DNA of 64,000 nt from Streptomyces sp. NBC_00683 (GCF_036226745.1 NZ_CP109013.1:7626001-7690000), one strand, 5' to 3'. Shown: positions 42,535 to 52,262, numbered from the stretch's first letter. The notes: generated by a model not told the origin, from the letters alone. Translations and numbers: made by a program.

Positions 42535-44778
42535 GTGTCGCTGCGCGGAGGTGATCCAGCCGAGATCGGCGGTTATCCACTTGAGGCACGGCTCGGCTCG
42601 GGTGGCATGGGCACGGTCTTCCTGGCCCGTACGAGTTCGGGGCGACCTGTCGCGATCAAACTGATCCACCAGCAGTTCGCGGGGGACGACGAGTTCCGCA
42701 CGCGCTTCCGGCAGGAAGTCGCGGCCGCGAGGCGGGTGAGCGGCGCGTTCACCGCCGCAGTGGTCGACGCCGCGCCCGAGGCCGAGCAGCCGTGGATGGC
42801 GACGACCTATATCGAGGGGCACACGCTCGCCCAGCGCATCGCCGCGGATGGCCCGCTGGACGGAGCCGAGCTCAGGAACCTCGCCATCGGGCTGGCGGAA
42901 GCACTGCGTGACATCCACCGGGTGGGGGTCGTCCACCGCGACCTGAAGCCCTCGAACGTCGTGCTCTCGCCCGAGGGCCCGCGCGTCATCGACTTCGGCA
43001 TTTCGCGCGCCGTGGACCAGCAGACGCTGACGATGACAGGGCGTGTCATCGGTACGCCGCCCTTCATGTCGCCCGAGCAGTTGCAGGCGCCGCGTGGTGT
43101 GGGGCCGCGGTCGGACGTCTTCTCGCTGGGAACACTGCTGGTGTACGCAGCGACGGGCCACGGGCCCTTCGACGCGGACAGCCCTTACATGACGGCCTAT
43201 CAGGTGGTGCACGAGGAGCCGTCGCTGGGTGCGGTGCCGGCGGCCTTGCGCGCGGTCGTCGAGTCCTGCCTGGGCAAGGAGCCCGAGGGGCGCCCCTCGG
43301 CGGACGAACTCCTCGTGCTGCTGCGGGATCTGCCGACCGACCTCGGCGGGACCGACGCGAACGGCGTCGGCGCTGGCCGCACCCGCGACATGATCACCCA
43401 GCATCACTTCGCGACGCCGGACACCCCGGCGCCGACCGCCCCGACCACCGCCCCGGCCGGCCCCGACTCAGCGAGCACCGGCACCCCCATCGGCCGCCGT
43501 CTGCGTCGCCGGTGGCGTCCTGTGCTCGCGGCCGCGGTCGCCGTGGCAGCGATCGGCGGGGGAGTCGCCGCGCTGAAGGCGGGCAGCTCCGGGGGGAACA
43601 GCGACGGCGACAAGGGCAACACCGTTGCGGCGCCGAGCGCCGCACTGCCGGACGGCTTCGAGCCGTGGCACAGGACTGTGCAGGGCGGTAGCGAGGACAT
43701 TCCCGACGAGCTGCGTTGCGTCGCGCGCGGCGACGCGGTGTTCTGCGGGGGCGGCGGTGTTGTCGCGACCCGAATCAGGGCCATGGACGGATCGCGGGTG
43801 TGGACGGCGAAGAGCCCGGGCGTCCCCGTCCAGGGCATGCACCTGGTGGGCGCCACCGACGACACGGTGCTCGGTTACCGCTTCGCCGCCCAGGACGCGC
43901 CGCAGGACCCTCCCAGCGAGGTGGTGGCCATCGACGCGAACAACGGCCGGGAGCTGTGGTCCGTGCCGTCCGGCGCCCAGTCGACGGCCGTCACGGGTCG
44001 GACCCAGGACGCCGTTGTGATCGGCTCGGCCGTCGTGACGGTCGACGCTTCCAACTCCCGCTTCGAGGCCCGGGACGCTCACAGCGGTGAGGTCACCTGG
44101 ACGACGTCGTTCCCCGCGGGAACGCAGTGCGCTCCCGTCCCGGGGGGCCAACAGCTCTTCGCGATGTGCGCGACGGATGCGGAGGTGGATGCCTTGGAGG
44201 TGCGCCACCCGACCCTTTCCACGGTGGACCGCGCCTCGGGGACCCTGGGCAGGCCCATCGCGGTCGACGGTCCCGCCGTGCCGGTGGGTGTCGCCGACGA
44301 CAGGCTCGTACTCCTTCAGGAGCACATGGAGGGACCGGCGCTGACCGGCTACGACGGGGTGGCGCGGGTCGACCCGGCCTCGCGGAAGGTCACGTACTCC
44401 CGACTGGCCAGGACGTACGCGGGGACGCCCGGCATGGTGGACGGCATCGTCTACGTGAGCGGGCAGACGGGACTCATCACGGCACTCGACCCCGCGACCG
44501 GCCGGAAGAAGTGGTCGCGGCAGACGGGCGTGGAGGGCGCGTCGGGCCCCGCGGCGGGAGCCGGCGCCCTGTATTTCAGCTCGGCCACCGGCCGGGTGGT
44601 CGCGTTGTCCCCGAACGACGGCACGGCGCTGTGGACGACAGATCCGCAGGCCGATGGTCTGACGGGCGAGCAGGGCGCGAGCCCGCGCGTGTCCGTTGCG
44701 GGGGGTGCGGTGATCGTGGCCGCGGCCAGGAACACTCTCTTCGCTTTCGACGCGCAGAAGCCGCCGAAGCCGAGCTGA
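42535..44778 (+). CDS. Membrane Ser/Thr protein kinase with PQQ-like beta-propeller sensor
   Basis: 747 residues from GTG 42535 (GGAGGTGGGGAAGA before it). Kinase domain about 12-268: glycine loop LGSGGMGTVF (20-29), Lys42 in VAIKLIH, catalytic HRDLKPSN (134-141), DFGIS (153-157), MSPEQ (178-182). Proline/threonine-rich juxtamembrane linker, one membrane span (about 329-347, after RRLRRRWRP), and an extracellular C-terminal part with repeated blade motifs such as VVAIDANNGRELW, ALDPATGRKKWSR, VVALSPNDGTALWTT. No PASTA repeats. Ligand unknown; Streptomyces has many such kinases (Hanks type). Confidence 0.93.
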   Translation: MSLRGGDPAEIGGYPLEARLGSGGMGTVFLARTSSGRPVAIKLIHQQFAGDDEFRTRFRQEVAAARRVSGAFTAAVVDAAPEAEQPWMATTYIEGHTLAQRIAADGPLDGAELRNLAIGLAEALRDIHRVGVVHRDLKPSNVVLSPEGPRVIDFGISRAVDQQTLTMTGRVIGTPPFMSPEQLQAPRGVGPRSDVFSLGTLLVYAATGHGPFDADSPYMTAYQVVHEEPSLGAVPAALRAVVESCLGKEPEGRPSADELLVLLRDLPTDLGGTDANGVGAGRTRDMITQHHFATPDTPAPTAPTTAPAGPDSASTGTPIGRRLRRRWRPVLAAAVAVAAIGGGVAALKAGSSGGNSDGDKGNTVAAPSAALPDGFEPWHRTVQGGSEDIPDELRCVARGDAVFCGGGGVVATRIRAMDGSRVWTAKSPGVPVQGMHLVGATDDTVLGYRFAAQDAPQDPPSEVVAIDANNGRELWSVPSGAQSTAVTGRTQDAVVIGSAVVTVDASNSRFEARDAHSGEVTWTTSFPAGTQCAPVPGGQQLFAMCATDAEVDALEVRHPTLSTVDRASGTLGRPIAVDGPAVPVGVADDRLVLLQEHMEGPALTGYDGVARVDPASRKVTYSRLARTYAGTPGMVDGIVYVSGQTGLITALDPATGRKKWSRQTGVEGASGPAAGAGALYFSSATGRVVALSPNDGTALWTTDPQADGLTGEQGASPRVSVAGGAVIVAAARNTLFAFDAQKPPKPS

Positions 44779-44859
44779 CCCCGGCGGCTCCGGGACCCTC
44801 GTTCCCGTGCCGATACCTCAGTGGCTCACTCGGCTGATCCGTCGCACCGCCCGGAAGTT

Positions 44860-44890
44860 GCGCACCTGCGGCGACCGGCCGCAGGTGCGC
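44860..44890. terminator. Bidirectional hairpin between kinase and VOC gene
   Basis: GCGCACCTGCGGC (44860-44872) pairs perfectly over 13 bp with 44878-44890 around GACCG. Confidence 0.8.
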
Positions 44891-44913
44891 CGGCCGGACG
44901 TGGTGTGCGCTGT

Positions 44914-45339
44914 TCAGGCGACCGGCTCGCCGATGCCGAGCAGGTTTCCCTCGCTGTCACGGAACCAGGCGGCGCGTTCTCCCCGTGCGCCCTTGCTCGG
45001 GTAGTTCCCGTCGATATCGGCGATCCCGTCCTTCGTCCGGAGGCCGGGCAGGTCGACCTCTTCGAACATCACGCCGCGTTGCTTGAGTTCCGCCACGATC
45101 GTCTCCACGTCGTCGACCTGCCATCCCATCTGGGTGAAGGTGCCGGGCGCGGCTCCCGCCGACTCGAACAGGGCGAACTCCGTTTCTCCGCACCGGTACA
45201 GCAGCCCACCGGGCCGTTCGTCGACGGGTTCCAGACCGAGCCGCTCGGCGTAGAAACGCCGTGCCCGGTCCAGGTCCTGGGCCGGCAGCCGGGTCGCCAC
45301 GCGTCCCCGGGCCAGAATGTTCCTGCTGTCCGCGGTCAT
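44914..45339 (-). CDS. VOC-fold protein (glyoxalase/bleomycin resistance type)
   Basis: 141 residues covering two beta-alpha-beta-beta-beta units: VATRLPAQDLDRARRFYAERLGLEPV at the start and WQVDDVETIVAELKQRGVMFEEVD in the second, ending GERAAWFRDSEGNLLGIGEPV, where the last Glu/Gly pair is the usual metal-ligand region. Function (isomerase, dioxygenase or binding protein) cannot be set. Start ATG 45339 without a clear ribosome site. Confidence 0.85.
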   Translation of the reverse strand: MTADSRNILARGRVATRLPAQDLDRARRFYAERLGLEPVDERPGGLLYRCGETEFALFESAGAAPGTFTQMGWQVDDVETIVAELKQRGVMFEEVDLPGLRTKDGIADIDGNYPSKGARGERAAWFRDSEGNLLGIGEPVA

Positions 45340-45536
45340 GCCACCACTGTGCCCCGCCCCGCAGCCGGCTGCCGGGCGTGAGCCCCAGCGTGTCGAGCAA
45401 CCCGCACCGGCCCACGGCGCCCAGCGGGGCCGGGACGTGGAACGCACCTGCTCGGTGACCTCCCGCGCCTCCCTCGTATGGCCCTGAGAGCGCCCGCCGA
45501 CCGCTTGATCGTCCCTGGGCGGGGTAGCGAGATGGC

Positions 45537-47498
45537 ATGGCCACTGACAACACATCCACTGCTGCGAGCGGATACGTGCAGCCCGAGGTCGACGTCCGGG
45601 CCCTGACCGAGGTGCTCGACGGCGAGTACGCCGAGATCCGCGACCTCGTCCGAACCAACCTGGTGACGCACGCCTCCGTCCTCGAGGAGGCAGAGGAGCT
45701 CGGCGTCGACGCGTTTCGCGAGCGGGTACGTGAGCTCGTGGTGGAGATGGCTGCGACGGGCCAGACCGGAATGGGCTTCCCGAGCAAGTACGGCGGGGGC
45801 GGTGACATCGGAGCCTCGATCGCCGCTTTCGAGACCCTTGCCTTCGGTGACCTGTCGGTGCTGGTGAAGGTCGGCGTGCAGTTCGGACTCTTCGGCGGCG
45901 CGATCCTGCATCTGGGGACCGAACGCCACCACGACGCCCACCTGCCGGACCTGATCACCGGGCGGCTGATGGGATGCTTCGCGATGACCGAGACCGGGCA
46001 CGGCTCCAACGTCCAGGCGCTCGGCACCCTCGCGAGGTACGACGACGCCCGCCAGGAGTTCGTCATCACCACGCACGGCGACCAGGCGCGCAAGGACTAC
46101 ATCGGCAACGCGGCCCGCCACGCGGAGCTGGCGGTCGTCTTCGCCCAACTGGAAGTGGGCGGTAAGTCCGAGGGTGTGCACGCGTTCGTCGTGCCGATCC
46201 GGGTCGGCGGCGAGGTGGCGCCCGGAGTCCGGATCGAGGACGACGGCCGCAAGATGGGCCTCAACGGCGTGGACAACGGCCGCATCTGGTTCGACGGCGT
46301 GCGCGTGTCGCGCGAGGCGCTGCTCAACCGGTTCGCCGACGTCACCGCCGAAGGCGTCTACGAAAGCCCGATCGAGAACCCCGACCGACGCTTCTTCACC
46401 ATGCTCGGCACGCTGGTGCAGGGCCGGGTCAGCGTCGGTGGCGCCGGGGTCAACGCGGCCAAGGTCGCCCTCGCGATCGCCACGAAGTACGCCGTGCGGC
46501 GCCGGCAGTTCGAAGCGACCCCGGACGCGGAGGAGCAACTGCTCCTGGACTACGGCCTGCATCAGCGTCGTCTGCTGCCGCTCGTCGCGCGTACGTATGC
46601 GCTGCACTTCGCGCAGGACGTCGTGCGCACGCAGCTCCACGACGTCTTCTCCGGCATCGAGGACGACGCGCACGCGCGGCGCCGGCTGGAGTCACGGGCC
46701 GCAGGCACGAAGGCGCTCGGTACCTGGCACGCCACCCGGGTCATCCAGGAGTGCCGCGAGGCGTGCGGTGGCGCCGGCTACCTCACCGTGAACCGGTTCG
46801 CCGCCCTCAAGGGCGACAGCGACATCTTCACCACCTTCGAGGGCGACAACCACGTCCTGCTGCAGCTCGTGGCCAAGGGGCTGCTCACCCATTACGCGAG
46901 CGAGTTCGAGGACCTGGACCAGCTCGGCATGGTCCGCTACGTCACCGGCCTCGCCGTCGAGACGGTCATCGAGAAGACTTCGGCCCACAAGCTGCTCGAA
47001 CGAGTACGCGATCTGCTGCCCGGCGGCGACGAGTGGGACCGGGAAGCCGGCCTGCTCGACTCGGAGTACCAGCTCGCCATGCTCCGCTACCGCGAGGAGC
47101 ACATGCTCGCCGGTGTGGCCCGGCGGCTCAAGCGCGGGATCGACCAGAAGCGCAACCCCGGAGCCGTCTTCTCGCAGGTCCAGGACCACGTCATCGCGGT
47201 CGCTCACGCACACGTCGAGCGACTGGTGCTGGAGGCGTTCGTCGACAAGGTACGTGCGTTGCCCGAGAGCGGGAACAAGGTCGCGCTGGGGTTGTTGTGC
47301 GACCTGTTCGCCCTCTCGACGATCGAGGCGGACCGGGCCTGGTTCATGGAGCACGGCCGGCTGACCGTCCAGCGTTCCAAGGCGATCAGCCGTGAGGTGA
47401 ACGACCTCTGCCGCAAGGTCCGGCCCCTCGCCGTCGACTTCGTCGACGCCTGGGGCATCCCGCCCGAGATGCTGCGCGCGCCGGATCTGGTGGGCTGA
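45537..47498 (+). CDS. Acyl-CoA oxidase/dehydrogenase-like flavoprotein
   Basis: 653 residues, longer than ordinary acyl-CoA dehydrogenases and like the acyl-CoA oxidase (ACOX) layout. Middle domain GCFAMTETGHGSNVQALGTLA (about 141-161), KMGLNGVDNGRIWFDGVRVSREALLN, and the C-terminal FEGDNHVLLQLVAKGLL (catalytic-Glu region) followed by an extra helical ACOX-C domain of about 200 residues. Catalyses FAD-dependent acyl-CoA oxidation; whether O2 or ETF takes the electrons is unclear. A three-unit 9-bp repeat starts at its stop. Confidence 0.9.
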   Translation: MATDNTSTAASGYVQPEVDVRALTEVLDGEYAEIRDLVRTNLVTHASVLEEAEELGVDAFRERVRELVVEMAATGQTGMGFPSKYGGGGDIGASIAAFETLAFGDLSVLVKVGVQFGLFGGAILHLGTERHHDAHLPDLITGRLMGCFAMTETGHGSNVQALGTLARYDDARQEFVITTHGDQARKDYIGNAARHAELAVVFAQLEVGGKSEGVHAFVVPIRVGGEVAPGVRIEDDGRKMGLNGVDNGRIWFDGVRVSREALLNRFADVTAEGVYESPIENPDRRFFTMLGTLVQGRVSVGGAGVNAAKVALAIATKYAVRRRQFEATPDAEEQLLLDYGLHQRRLLPLVARTYALHFAQDVVRTQLHDVFSGIEDDAHARRRLESRAAGTKALGTWHATRVIQECREACGGAGYLTVNRFAALKGDSDIFTTFEGDNHVLLQLVAKGLLTHYASEFEDLDQLGMVRYVTGLAVETVIEKTSAHKLLERVRDLLPGGDEWDREAGLLDSEYQLAMLRYREEHMLAGVARRLKRGIDQKRNPGAVFSQVQDHVIAVAHAHVERLVLEAFVDKVRALPESGNKVALGLLCDLFALSTIEADRAWFMEHGRLTVQRSKAISREVNDLCRKVRPLAVDFVDAWGIPPEMLRAPDLVG

Positions 47499-47519
47499 TC
47501 CGGCTGATCCGGCTGATGC
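47493..47519. repeat. 9-bp tandem repeat over the stop codon of the acyl-CoA oxidase gene
   Basis: GGCTGATCC, GGCTGATCC, GGCTGATGC at 47493, 47502 and 47511. Each carries TGA in the same frame, so three consecutive in-frame stops occur. Confidence 0.85.
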
Positions 47520-47590
47520 GGCGACAGAGCTCCGCGCAGCAACGGCTGGGCCGGCTGCCTGCCGAGCCGCATCAGGCCGGGGTCACGGAG

Positions 47591-47617
47591 AGGGCCCGTT
47601 CCACCGGGGCGGGCCCT
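47591..47617. terminator. Hairpin between the acyl-CoA oxidase and mibB genes
   Basis: AGGGCCCG (47591-47598) pairs with CGGGCCCT (47610-47617), 8 bp, followed on the plus strand by TT; it serves convergent genes. Confidence 0.6.
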
Positions 47618-47633
47618 TCCGGTCAGCAGGGGG

Positions 47634-48530
47634 TCAGATGCGGTCGGCCGCGATGAGGAGGTACTGGAAGGACCCGTCCCTGTAGGAGTTGATGAACGCG
47701 TCCTCGATTCCCGTGACCAGCGAAGACGTGGCCCGCAGCTCCCAGTAGGGCAGCGTGTCGGGAGTGAGGTCGATGACGGCCTGTGGCACGAGGCGATTGT
47801 CGGCCATGGCGCGCAGGTACTCCCGGCGCGAGTGGATGTTGCACTCGAAGTGCGCGTTGATCTGCGAGACCCACTTCGAGGGCTGGCCGTACCGCGGGTT
47901 CCAGCAGCCGGTGATGGTCACGTAGCGGCCGCCGACCTCGAGGATGCGGGAGTGTTCGGCGAAGAGGTCGTCGAGGTCGACGTACATGCTCGACTCGTTG
48001 TTCCACGAGGCCGCGGCCGACCCGGTCTCGAACGGCGTGGCGAGCATGTTGCAGACGCGGGCGCGGACGTGGTCCTGGACGCGCAGTTCGCGGGCCCGAC
48101 GGTTGGCGAAGTCGGCCTGTTTGGCGGACAGCGTGACACCTTCGACCTTGCATCCGAAGCGCTGGTGCGCCATCACCATCGAGCCGCCGCGGCCACAGCC
48201 GGCGTCCACCAGTGTGTCGTCACTCCCGATGTCACCGAGATGCCCGAGAAGGAACTCCGCCTGGGCCGACTCCAGCCGGTGGAGTTCGGCGATGAGTTTC
48301 TTCTCGCTCTCGCTGTCCGCGGAGTCACCGAGTGCGGCACGGTCCACGTCACCGATGCCGTAGTGGTGGTGGTAGAGGCCGTCGACATCGCCGAGACGCA
48401 GGTTCACGGGCCTGGCCTCCCCGTCCCAGTAGCGGGCGATGTCCCCCTGGTAGGGCGTCGACGGGCGGGGGATGTGGAGGGAGGTGGTGGCGGTGGCGGT
48501 GAGTTCGGTGTGGGTCACGGATGAGTCCAT
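47634..48530 (-). CDS. mibB: Geranyl diphosphate 2-C-methyltransferase
   Basis: SAM-dependent methylation of geranyl diphosphate to 2-methyl-GPP, the first step of 2-methylisoborneol (earthy odorant) biosynthesis. 298 residues: class I SAM fold with VDAGCGRGGSMVMAHQRFG (about 107-125), SGSAAASWNNESSMYVD (about 175), and the C-terminal WELRATSSLVTGIEDAFINSYRDGSFQYLLIAADR typical of this enzyme. Four bases after the mibA stop, so translated as one unit. Identity is very strong from sequence plus operon. Confidence 0.96.
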   Translation of the reverse strand: MDSSVTHTELTATATTSLHIPRPSTPYQGDIARYWDGEARPVNLRLGDVDGLYHHHYGIGDVDRAALGDSADSESEKKLIAELHRLESAQAEFLLGHLGDIGSDDTLVDAGCGRGGSMVMAHQRFGCKVEGVTLSAKQADFANRRARELRVQDHVRARVCNMLATPFETGSAAASWNNESSMYVDLDDLFAEHSRILEVGGRYVTITGCWNPRYGQPSKWVSQINAHFECNIHSRREYLRAMADNRLVPQAVIDLTPDTLPYWELRATSSLVTGIEDAFINSYRDGSFQYLLIAADRI

Positions 48531-48534
48531 TCTC

Positions 48535-49845
48535 TTACCAGAAATCGGGCAGGCTGTAGCGGTAGGTGTTGGTGCGGTGCCAGTAGTGGTTGCCGTCGAC
48601 CCATGCGGCCACGCCCCGGAGGAAGCGCTGCACGTCGGGGGCGGGGCAGGCCTCGGCCAGGGCGGAGGCTTCTCGTTCGAAGTCGTGCATGAGGTCGTTG
48701 TGGACCTCGACCGACTTCAGATAGGCGTCCCGTTCGGAGAGGCCCTCACGTTCGGCGATCACGACGGGCAGGTTCAGGTGCTGGCCCGGAGCGTCGAGTT
48801 CCTTGGTGTACGAGTACAGGTCGTTCACGATGGTCGTCGCGTTGCCCGCGAGGGCGATGACCTTCTGCATGCCGGCCAGGGCGTGCAGGTCCGCAGGCAG
48901 TTCGTAGCCGCCGACGGTGTCGGTGATGGTCGGGCAGGGCCGGAAGTTGTTGAACTGGCGCATCGCCAGGTACTCCCACACCTCCGGTACGTGGTCCAGC
49001 TGTGCCCAGGCCGCTTCGGCGAGGTACCCCATGTGCAGCCGGGCCATGTCGTGCCGTAACCGGTCCGCCTGGGAGGCGCTCGCCGCTCGGACGAAGTACT
49101 CCATGGCGGAGCGGTAGGCGCGCCGGGGAGCGTCCGCGTGGAGCGACTTCGCCCACTGCGGCTGGTACTCCTCCGTCGTGTACAGGGGGTCGAGGGCGGT
49201 GTGCGCCAGCAGAAGACGTTCGCCCAGGCCGACGGGCGAGCCCCCGTGGTCCTCGCAGTAGCAGTCGTCCACGGCGTTCTCGGCGACCATCAAGCGCGTG
49301 GCCAGCATCAGGTGGTCGACGGAGGGCGCGTCCGGATGGCAGGCGACCATGTAGCGGCCCACGGAGAAGCCGTCGAACTCCTCCTCCCAGTCCTCGGGAT
49401 ACAGGCTGACCTCGTCCAACGCCCAGGACTTGATCCTTCGCCCGACTTCCTCCACCCGCACCGGGTCGGGTTCGGGCACCGGATGGTGGTAGAGGCCCGG
49501 GACCGGGGTGCCTTCCGCCGCGTCCGCCGGCGGGTCCGATGGCGTCGGCGGCTGTTCCCGCAGGATCAGGCGCAGGCCCGCGGTGCCCAGACCGCTGGGA
49601 CCACGCAGGATCCGTTCCAGGCCGGCGCCCGGTGCGGGCACCTCGGCCGCCGGGGTGACGAGGGGAGTCGGGGCGGGCGCGGAGAACGCAGGCGGGGCGG
49701 GCGAGGAAGGCGCGCGGGGCGGGCCGGCGGTGGCGGCGTTGATATCGCAGGCGCGGGCCGCGGCGGAAGCGAGAACGTGCGCCCCGAAGCGGGAAGCGGC
49801 CTCTTGAAGGTGGGACTGTGGGGGTGGTAGCTCAGGCTCTGACAT
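48535..49845 (-). CDS. mibA: 2-methylisoborneol synthase (class I terpene cyclase)
   Basis: Converts 2-methyl-GPP to 2-methylisoborneol. 436 residues: a Pro/Ala-rich disordered N-terminus (about 35-115, with PRAPSSPAPPAFSAPAPTP) that in this family carries the encapsulation signal, then the terpene cyclase fold with the acidic metal motif DDCYCED (about 197-203) and the NSE motif NDLYSYTKE (about 345-353). Middle gene of encapsulin-mibA-mibB on the minus strand. The long N-terminal tail fits loading into the neighbouring encapsulin. Confidence 0.96.
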   Translation of the reverse strand: MSEPELPPPQSHLQEAASRFGAHVLASAAARACDINAATAGPPRAPSSPAPPAFSAPAPTPLVTPAAEVPAPGAGLERILRGPSGLGTAGLRLILREQPPTPSDPPADAAEGTPVPGLYHHPVPEPDPVRVEEVGRRIKSWALDEVSLYPEDWEEEFDGFSVGRYMVACHPDAPSVDHLMLATRLMVAENAVDDCYCEDHGGSPVGLGERLLLAHTALDPLYTTEEYQPQWAKSLHADAPRRAYRSAMEYFVRAASASQADRLRHDMARLHMGYLAEAAWAQLDHVPEVWEYLAMRQFNNFRPCPTITDTVGGYELPADLHALAGMQKVIALAGNATTIVNDLYSYTKELDAPGQHLNLPVVIAEREGLSERDAYLKSVEVHNDLMHDFEREASALAEACPAPDVQRFLRGVAAWVDGNHYWHRTNTYRYSLPDFW

Positions 49846-49953
49846 CCATGGCTCCTTGGTGGGGTGGGCGGCTGTCCCGAAGCCCTCCGGGGCATGCGCG
49901 ACCGCCCCGAGAGGGGTTGGGGGTGTCGCACCAGGCCGTTCGGGCCGGGCCCG

Positions 49954-51366
49954 CTACTTGGGCCAGCGGGCGATCTGCACGTTCTCCAGCACGCCGACCG
50001 CGTCCGGCACGAGGATGGCGGCGGAGTAGTAGGTACTGACGAGGTAGGACGTGATCGCCTTCTCGTCGAGGCCCATGAAGCGGACCGACAGACCCGGTTC
50101 GTACTCGTCCGGCAGCCCGGTCTGGTGCAGACCGATGACGCCCTGGTTCTCCTCGCCGGTACGCATGGCGAGGATGGAGCTGGTCTTCTCCTTGGTGACG
50201 GGGATCTTGTTGCAGGGGAGGATCGGGACCCCACGCCAGGCCGGGACCTGCTGGCCGCCGAGGTCCACGTGGTCCGGATAGACCCCACGCGCGTTGAACC
50301 CGCGCCCGATCGCCGCGATTGTCCGGGGGTGCGCGAGGAAGAACTTGGTGCCCCGGCGCCGGCAGAGCAGTTCGTCCATGTCGTCCGGGGTCGGGGGGCC
50401 GGAGTGCGTCTGGATGCGCTGCTTGAAGTCGGCGTTGTGGAGCAGGCCGAACTCCCGGTTGTTGATCAGCTCGTGCTCCTGGCGCTCGCGCAACGCCTCG
50501 ATGGTGAGCCTGAGTTGCTCCTTGGTCTGGTTCATCGGCCCGTTGTAGAGGTCGGCGACCCTCGTGTGGATCCGCAGAATGGTCTGGGCGACCGAGAGTT
50601 CGTACTCGCGCGGCTTCAGTTCGTAGTCGACGAAGGCGCCGGGCAGCTCGGCCTCGCCGCTGTGGCCGGCCGACATCGCGATCTCCGCCTCGCCGCGATG
50701 GTTCTGCCGTTGGCGGGAATGCGATGAGAACTCGTCGAGGTGGGCTCGGAGGCCCGGCGCTGTGGCCAGCACGGCTGTGAAGTCGGCGCGTGACAGGGTG
50801 AGCAGCGTGCCCGAGGTCTCGGCGGTGGCGGTGTGCTCCCACCGGGCGTCCTCTTCCAGCAGGGCGTGCTCTCCGAACCGGTCGCCATCGGCGAGTACGT
50901 CCAGAGCGGCCTCGTCGCCGTACTTGCCGACGGAGGTCCGGCTGATGCGGCCGTGGGCGATCAAGTGGAGCTGGTCCGCGGGCGTCCCGCGCTCCACCAG
51001 TGTCTCGCCGGTCCGGAAGTCGCGTTGAACGCACCTGTCCGCGACGGCAGTCAGTACCTCCACGTCGTCGAAGCCGCGCAGCAGGGCCAGTTCACCGAGC
51101 TCACGGGGAATCACCCGGACGTCTGCGCCGTCCTGGATGAACTCCACGCTCCCGTCGCCGACGGTGTACGTCAGCCGACGGTTCACTCGGTAGGCCCCGC
51201 CCTGGGTCTCCACCCAGGGGAGCATGCGAAGCAGCCAGCGAGAGGTGATCTCCTGCATCTGCGGGGCGGACTTGGTCGTTGTGGCGAGGTTGCGGGCAGC
51301 CGCCGTGCTCAGGCTGGACTGCCTGGGCAGCTCCACTCGCGCTTCCGGGCTGGAGTCGATAGTCAT
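49954..51366 (-). CDS. eshA: Family 2B encapsulin shell protein with cyclic-nucleotide-binding-like domain (EshA type)
   Basis: 470 residues. N-terminal HK97-fold part (to about 90), an inserted cNMP-binding domain (about 95-225: [35 protein letters not shown]... and [31 protein letters not shown]), then the remainder of the HK97 fold ([32 protein letters not shown]..., [67 protein letters not shown]). Assembles to a protein shell; family 2B members next to mibA have been shown to encapsulate the 2-MIB synthase. AAGGAG lies ten bases before ATG 51366. First gene of the mib operon, 108 bases ahead of mibA. Confidence 0.95.
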   Translation of the reverse strand: MTIDSSPEARVELPRQSSLSTAAARNLATTTKSAPQMQEITSRWLLRMLPWVETQGGAYRVNRRLTYTVGDGSVEFIQDGADVRVIPRELGELALLRGFDDVEVLTAVADRCVQRDFRTGETLVERGTPADQLHLIAHGRISRTSVGKYGDEAALDVLADGDRFGEHALLEEDARWEHTATAETSGTLLTLSRADFTAVLATAPGLRAHLDEFSSHSRQRQNHRGEAEIAMSAGHSGEAELPGAFVDYELKPREYELSVAQTILRIHTRVADLYNGPMNQTKEQLRLTIEALRERQEHELINNREFGLLHNADFKQRIQTHSGPPTPDDMDELLCRRRGTKFFLAHPRTIAAIGRGFNARGVYPDHVDLGGQQVPAWRGVPILPCNKIPVTKEKTSSILAMRTGEENQGVIGLHQTGLPDEYEPGLSVRFMGLDEKAITSYLVSTYYSAAILVPDAVGVLENVQIARWPK

Positions 51367-51912
51367 CGGGCTAGGTCTCCTTGGTCAGGGCGATGGCGCG
51401 CGTATGCGGACACCACCGGGCAACAGGAGGGAAAAGCGGTATTTGAACGGGAACCCGTCCAGATCCAGAGGAACCCTAACTGCCGCTTCACCCCCTGAAC
51501 CAAGGGAAGTTGCTGACATTCGCTCGATACGATGATCGCGTCCGCACGATGTTTGTCCGGGTACCGACTGTATTCAGCCGCAGCTGACGGCGCGTTCCAG
51601 ATATCGGCCGGTTCGGCTCCAGCGGTGGGGGACCGACGGGTCGAGGGGCGGCAGAAGTGCCGTACGCCAAGGGGATTGCGGCCTGTCGGGCCCCGGGCTG
51701 GGCGGCAACCCCGCAGGCGCCACCGTCGGCATTTGGTGCGACCGGCTTCGCGCCACGGGGTCAGAAACACGACAGGACGCTGTTTCGGCCCGGGAAGGGC
51801 TGGGGGCGCACCGACGAGGCGTCCTCGCGGTCGTGAGACGGAAGGGCCAACCGGCGTCGGTCATGTTCGCCGGGACGGCACTCCGCCGCGTGCTCGCGCA
51901 TCGCGGCTTCCG

Positions 51913-51963
51913 ACGCACAGAGGGACCCGGCCCGCGGGAAGCGGACCGGGTCCCTCTGTGCGT
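51913..51963. terminator. Strong terminator hairpin in the gap
   Basis: ACGCACAGAGGGACCCGG (51913-51930) pairs perfectly over 18 bp with 51946-51963 around a 15-base loop. One of the strongest hairpins in the window. Confidence 0.85.
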
Positions 51964-51980
51964 ACCTGTACCGCTAGCGG

Positions 51981-52094
51981 TTACTTGCGCGAACACGCGG
52001 CGGTCGTCGGCTTCCCTGCGAAGCGAAGGCGCGGGCCGTGCGCCAGGCACGGCGGCGGACGTCGCGCTGCGCCTCGGCCGGGCGGGTTCGACAT
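51981..52094 (-). CDS. Weak candidate 37-residue basic peptide
   Basis: ATG 52094 to TAA 51981: MSNPPGRGAARRPPPCLAHG then PRLRFAGKPTTAACSRK. It ends 17 bases before the strong hairpin, the expected distance for a terminated gene. But it has no ribosome site and is Pro/Arg-rich as random high-GC frames are. A longer frame without canonical start extends upstream. Might instead be part of a non-coding RNA. Confidence 0.2.
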   Translation of the reverse strand: MSNPPGRGAARRPPPCLAHGPRLRFAGKPTTAACSRK

Positions 52095-52262
52095 CAGCCG
52101 GAAATCAGCCGCGTCCGTCCGCTTTGCGGAGCGCGCTCACCCGGGACCGCGGAACGGCATCGGCCGACCTCGAGCGGGTCGCGGCCGTGACCGGGTTCGC
52201 AGTGCGCTTCTGCGGCCCTCGCGGCCTCCGGGAGAGGGCGTCGGCGCCGGGCGCGGACGGGT

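Larger units (their letters stand above)
51367..52262. other. 900-base gap between the encapsulin and sigma genes, with one strong terminator
   Basis: Left part (51367-51540) should hold the mib operon promoter; it is unusually A-rich (GGTATTTGAACGGG, AGGGAAAAGCGG). 51540-51912 and 52095-52262: open frames are Arg/Pro-rich and unlike any family I know. The strong hairpin at 51913-51963 shows that something is transcribed here. See the small candidate below. Confidence 0.5.
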
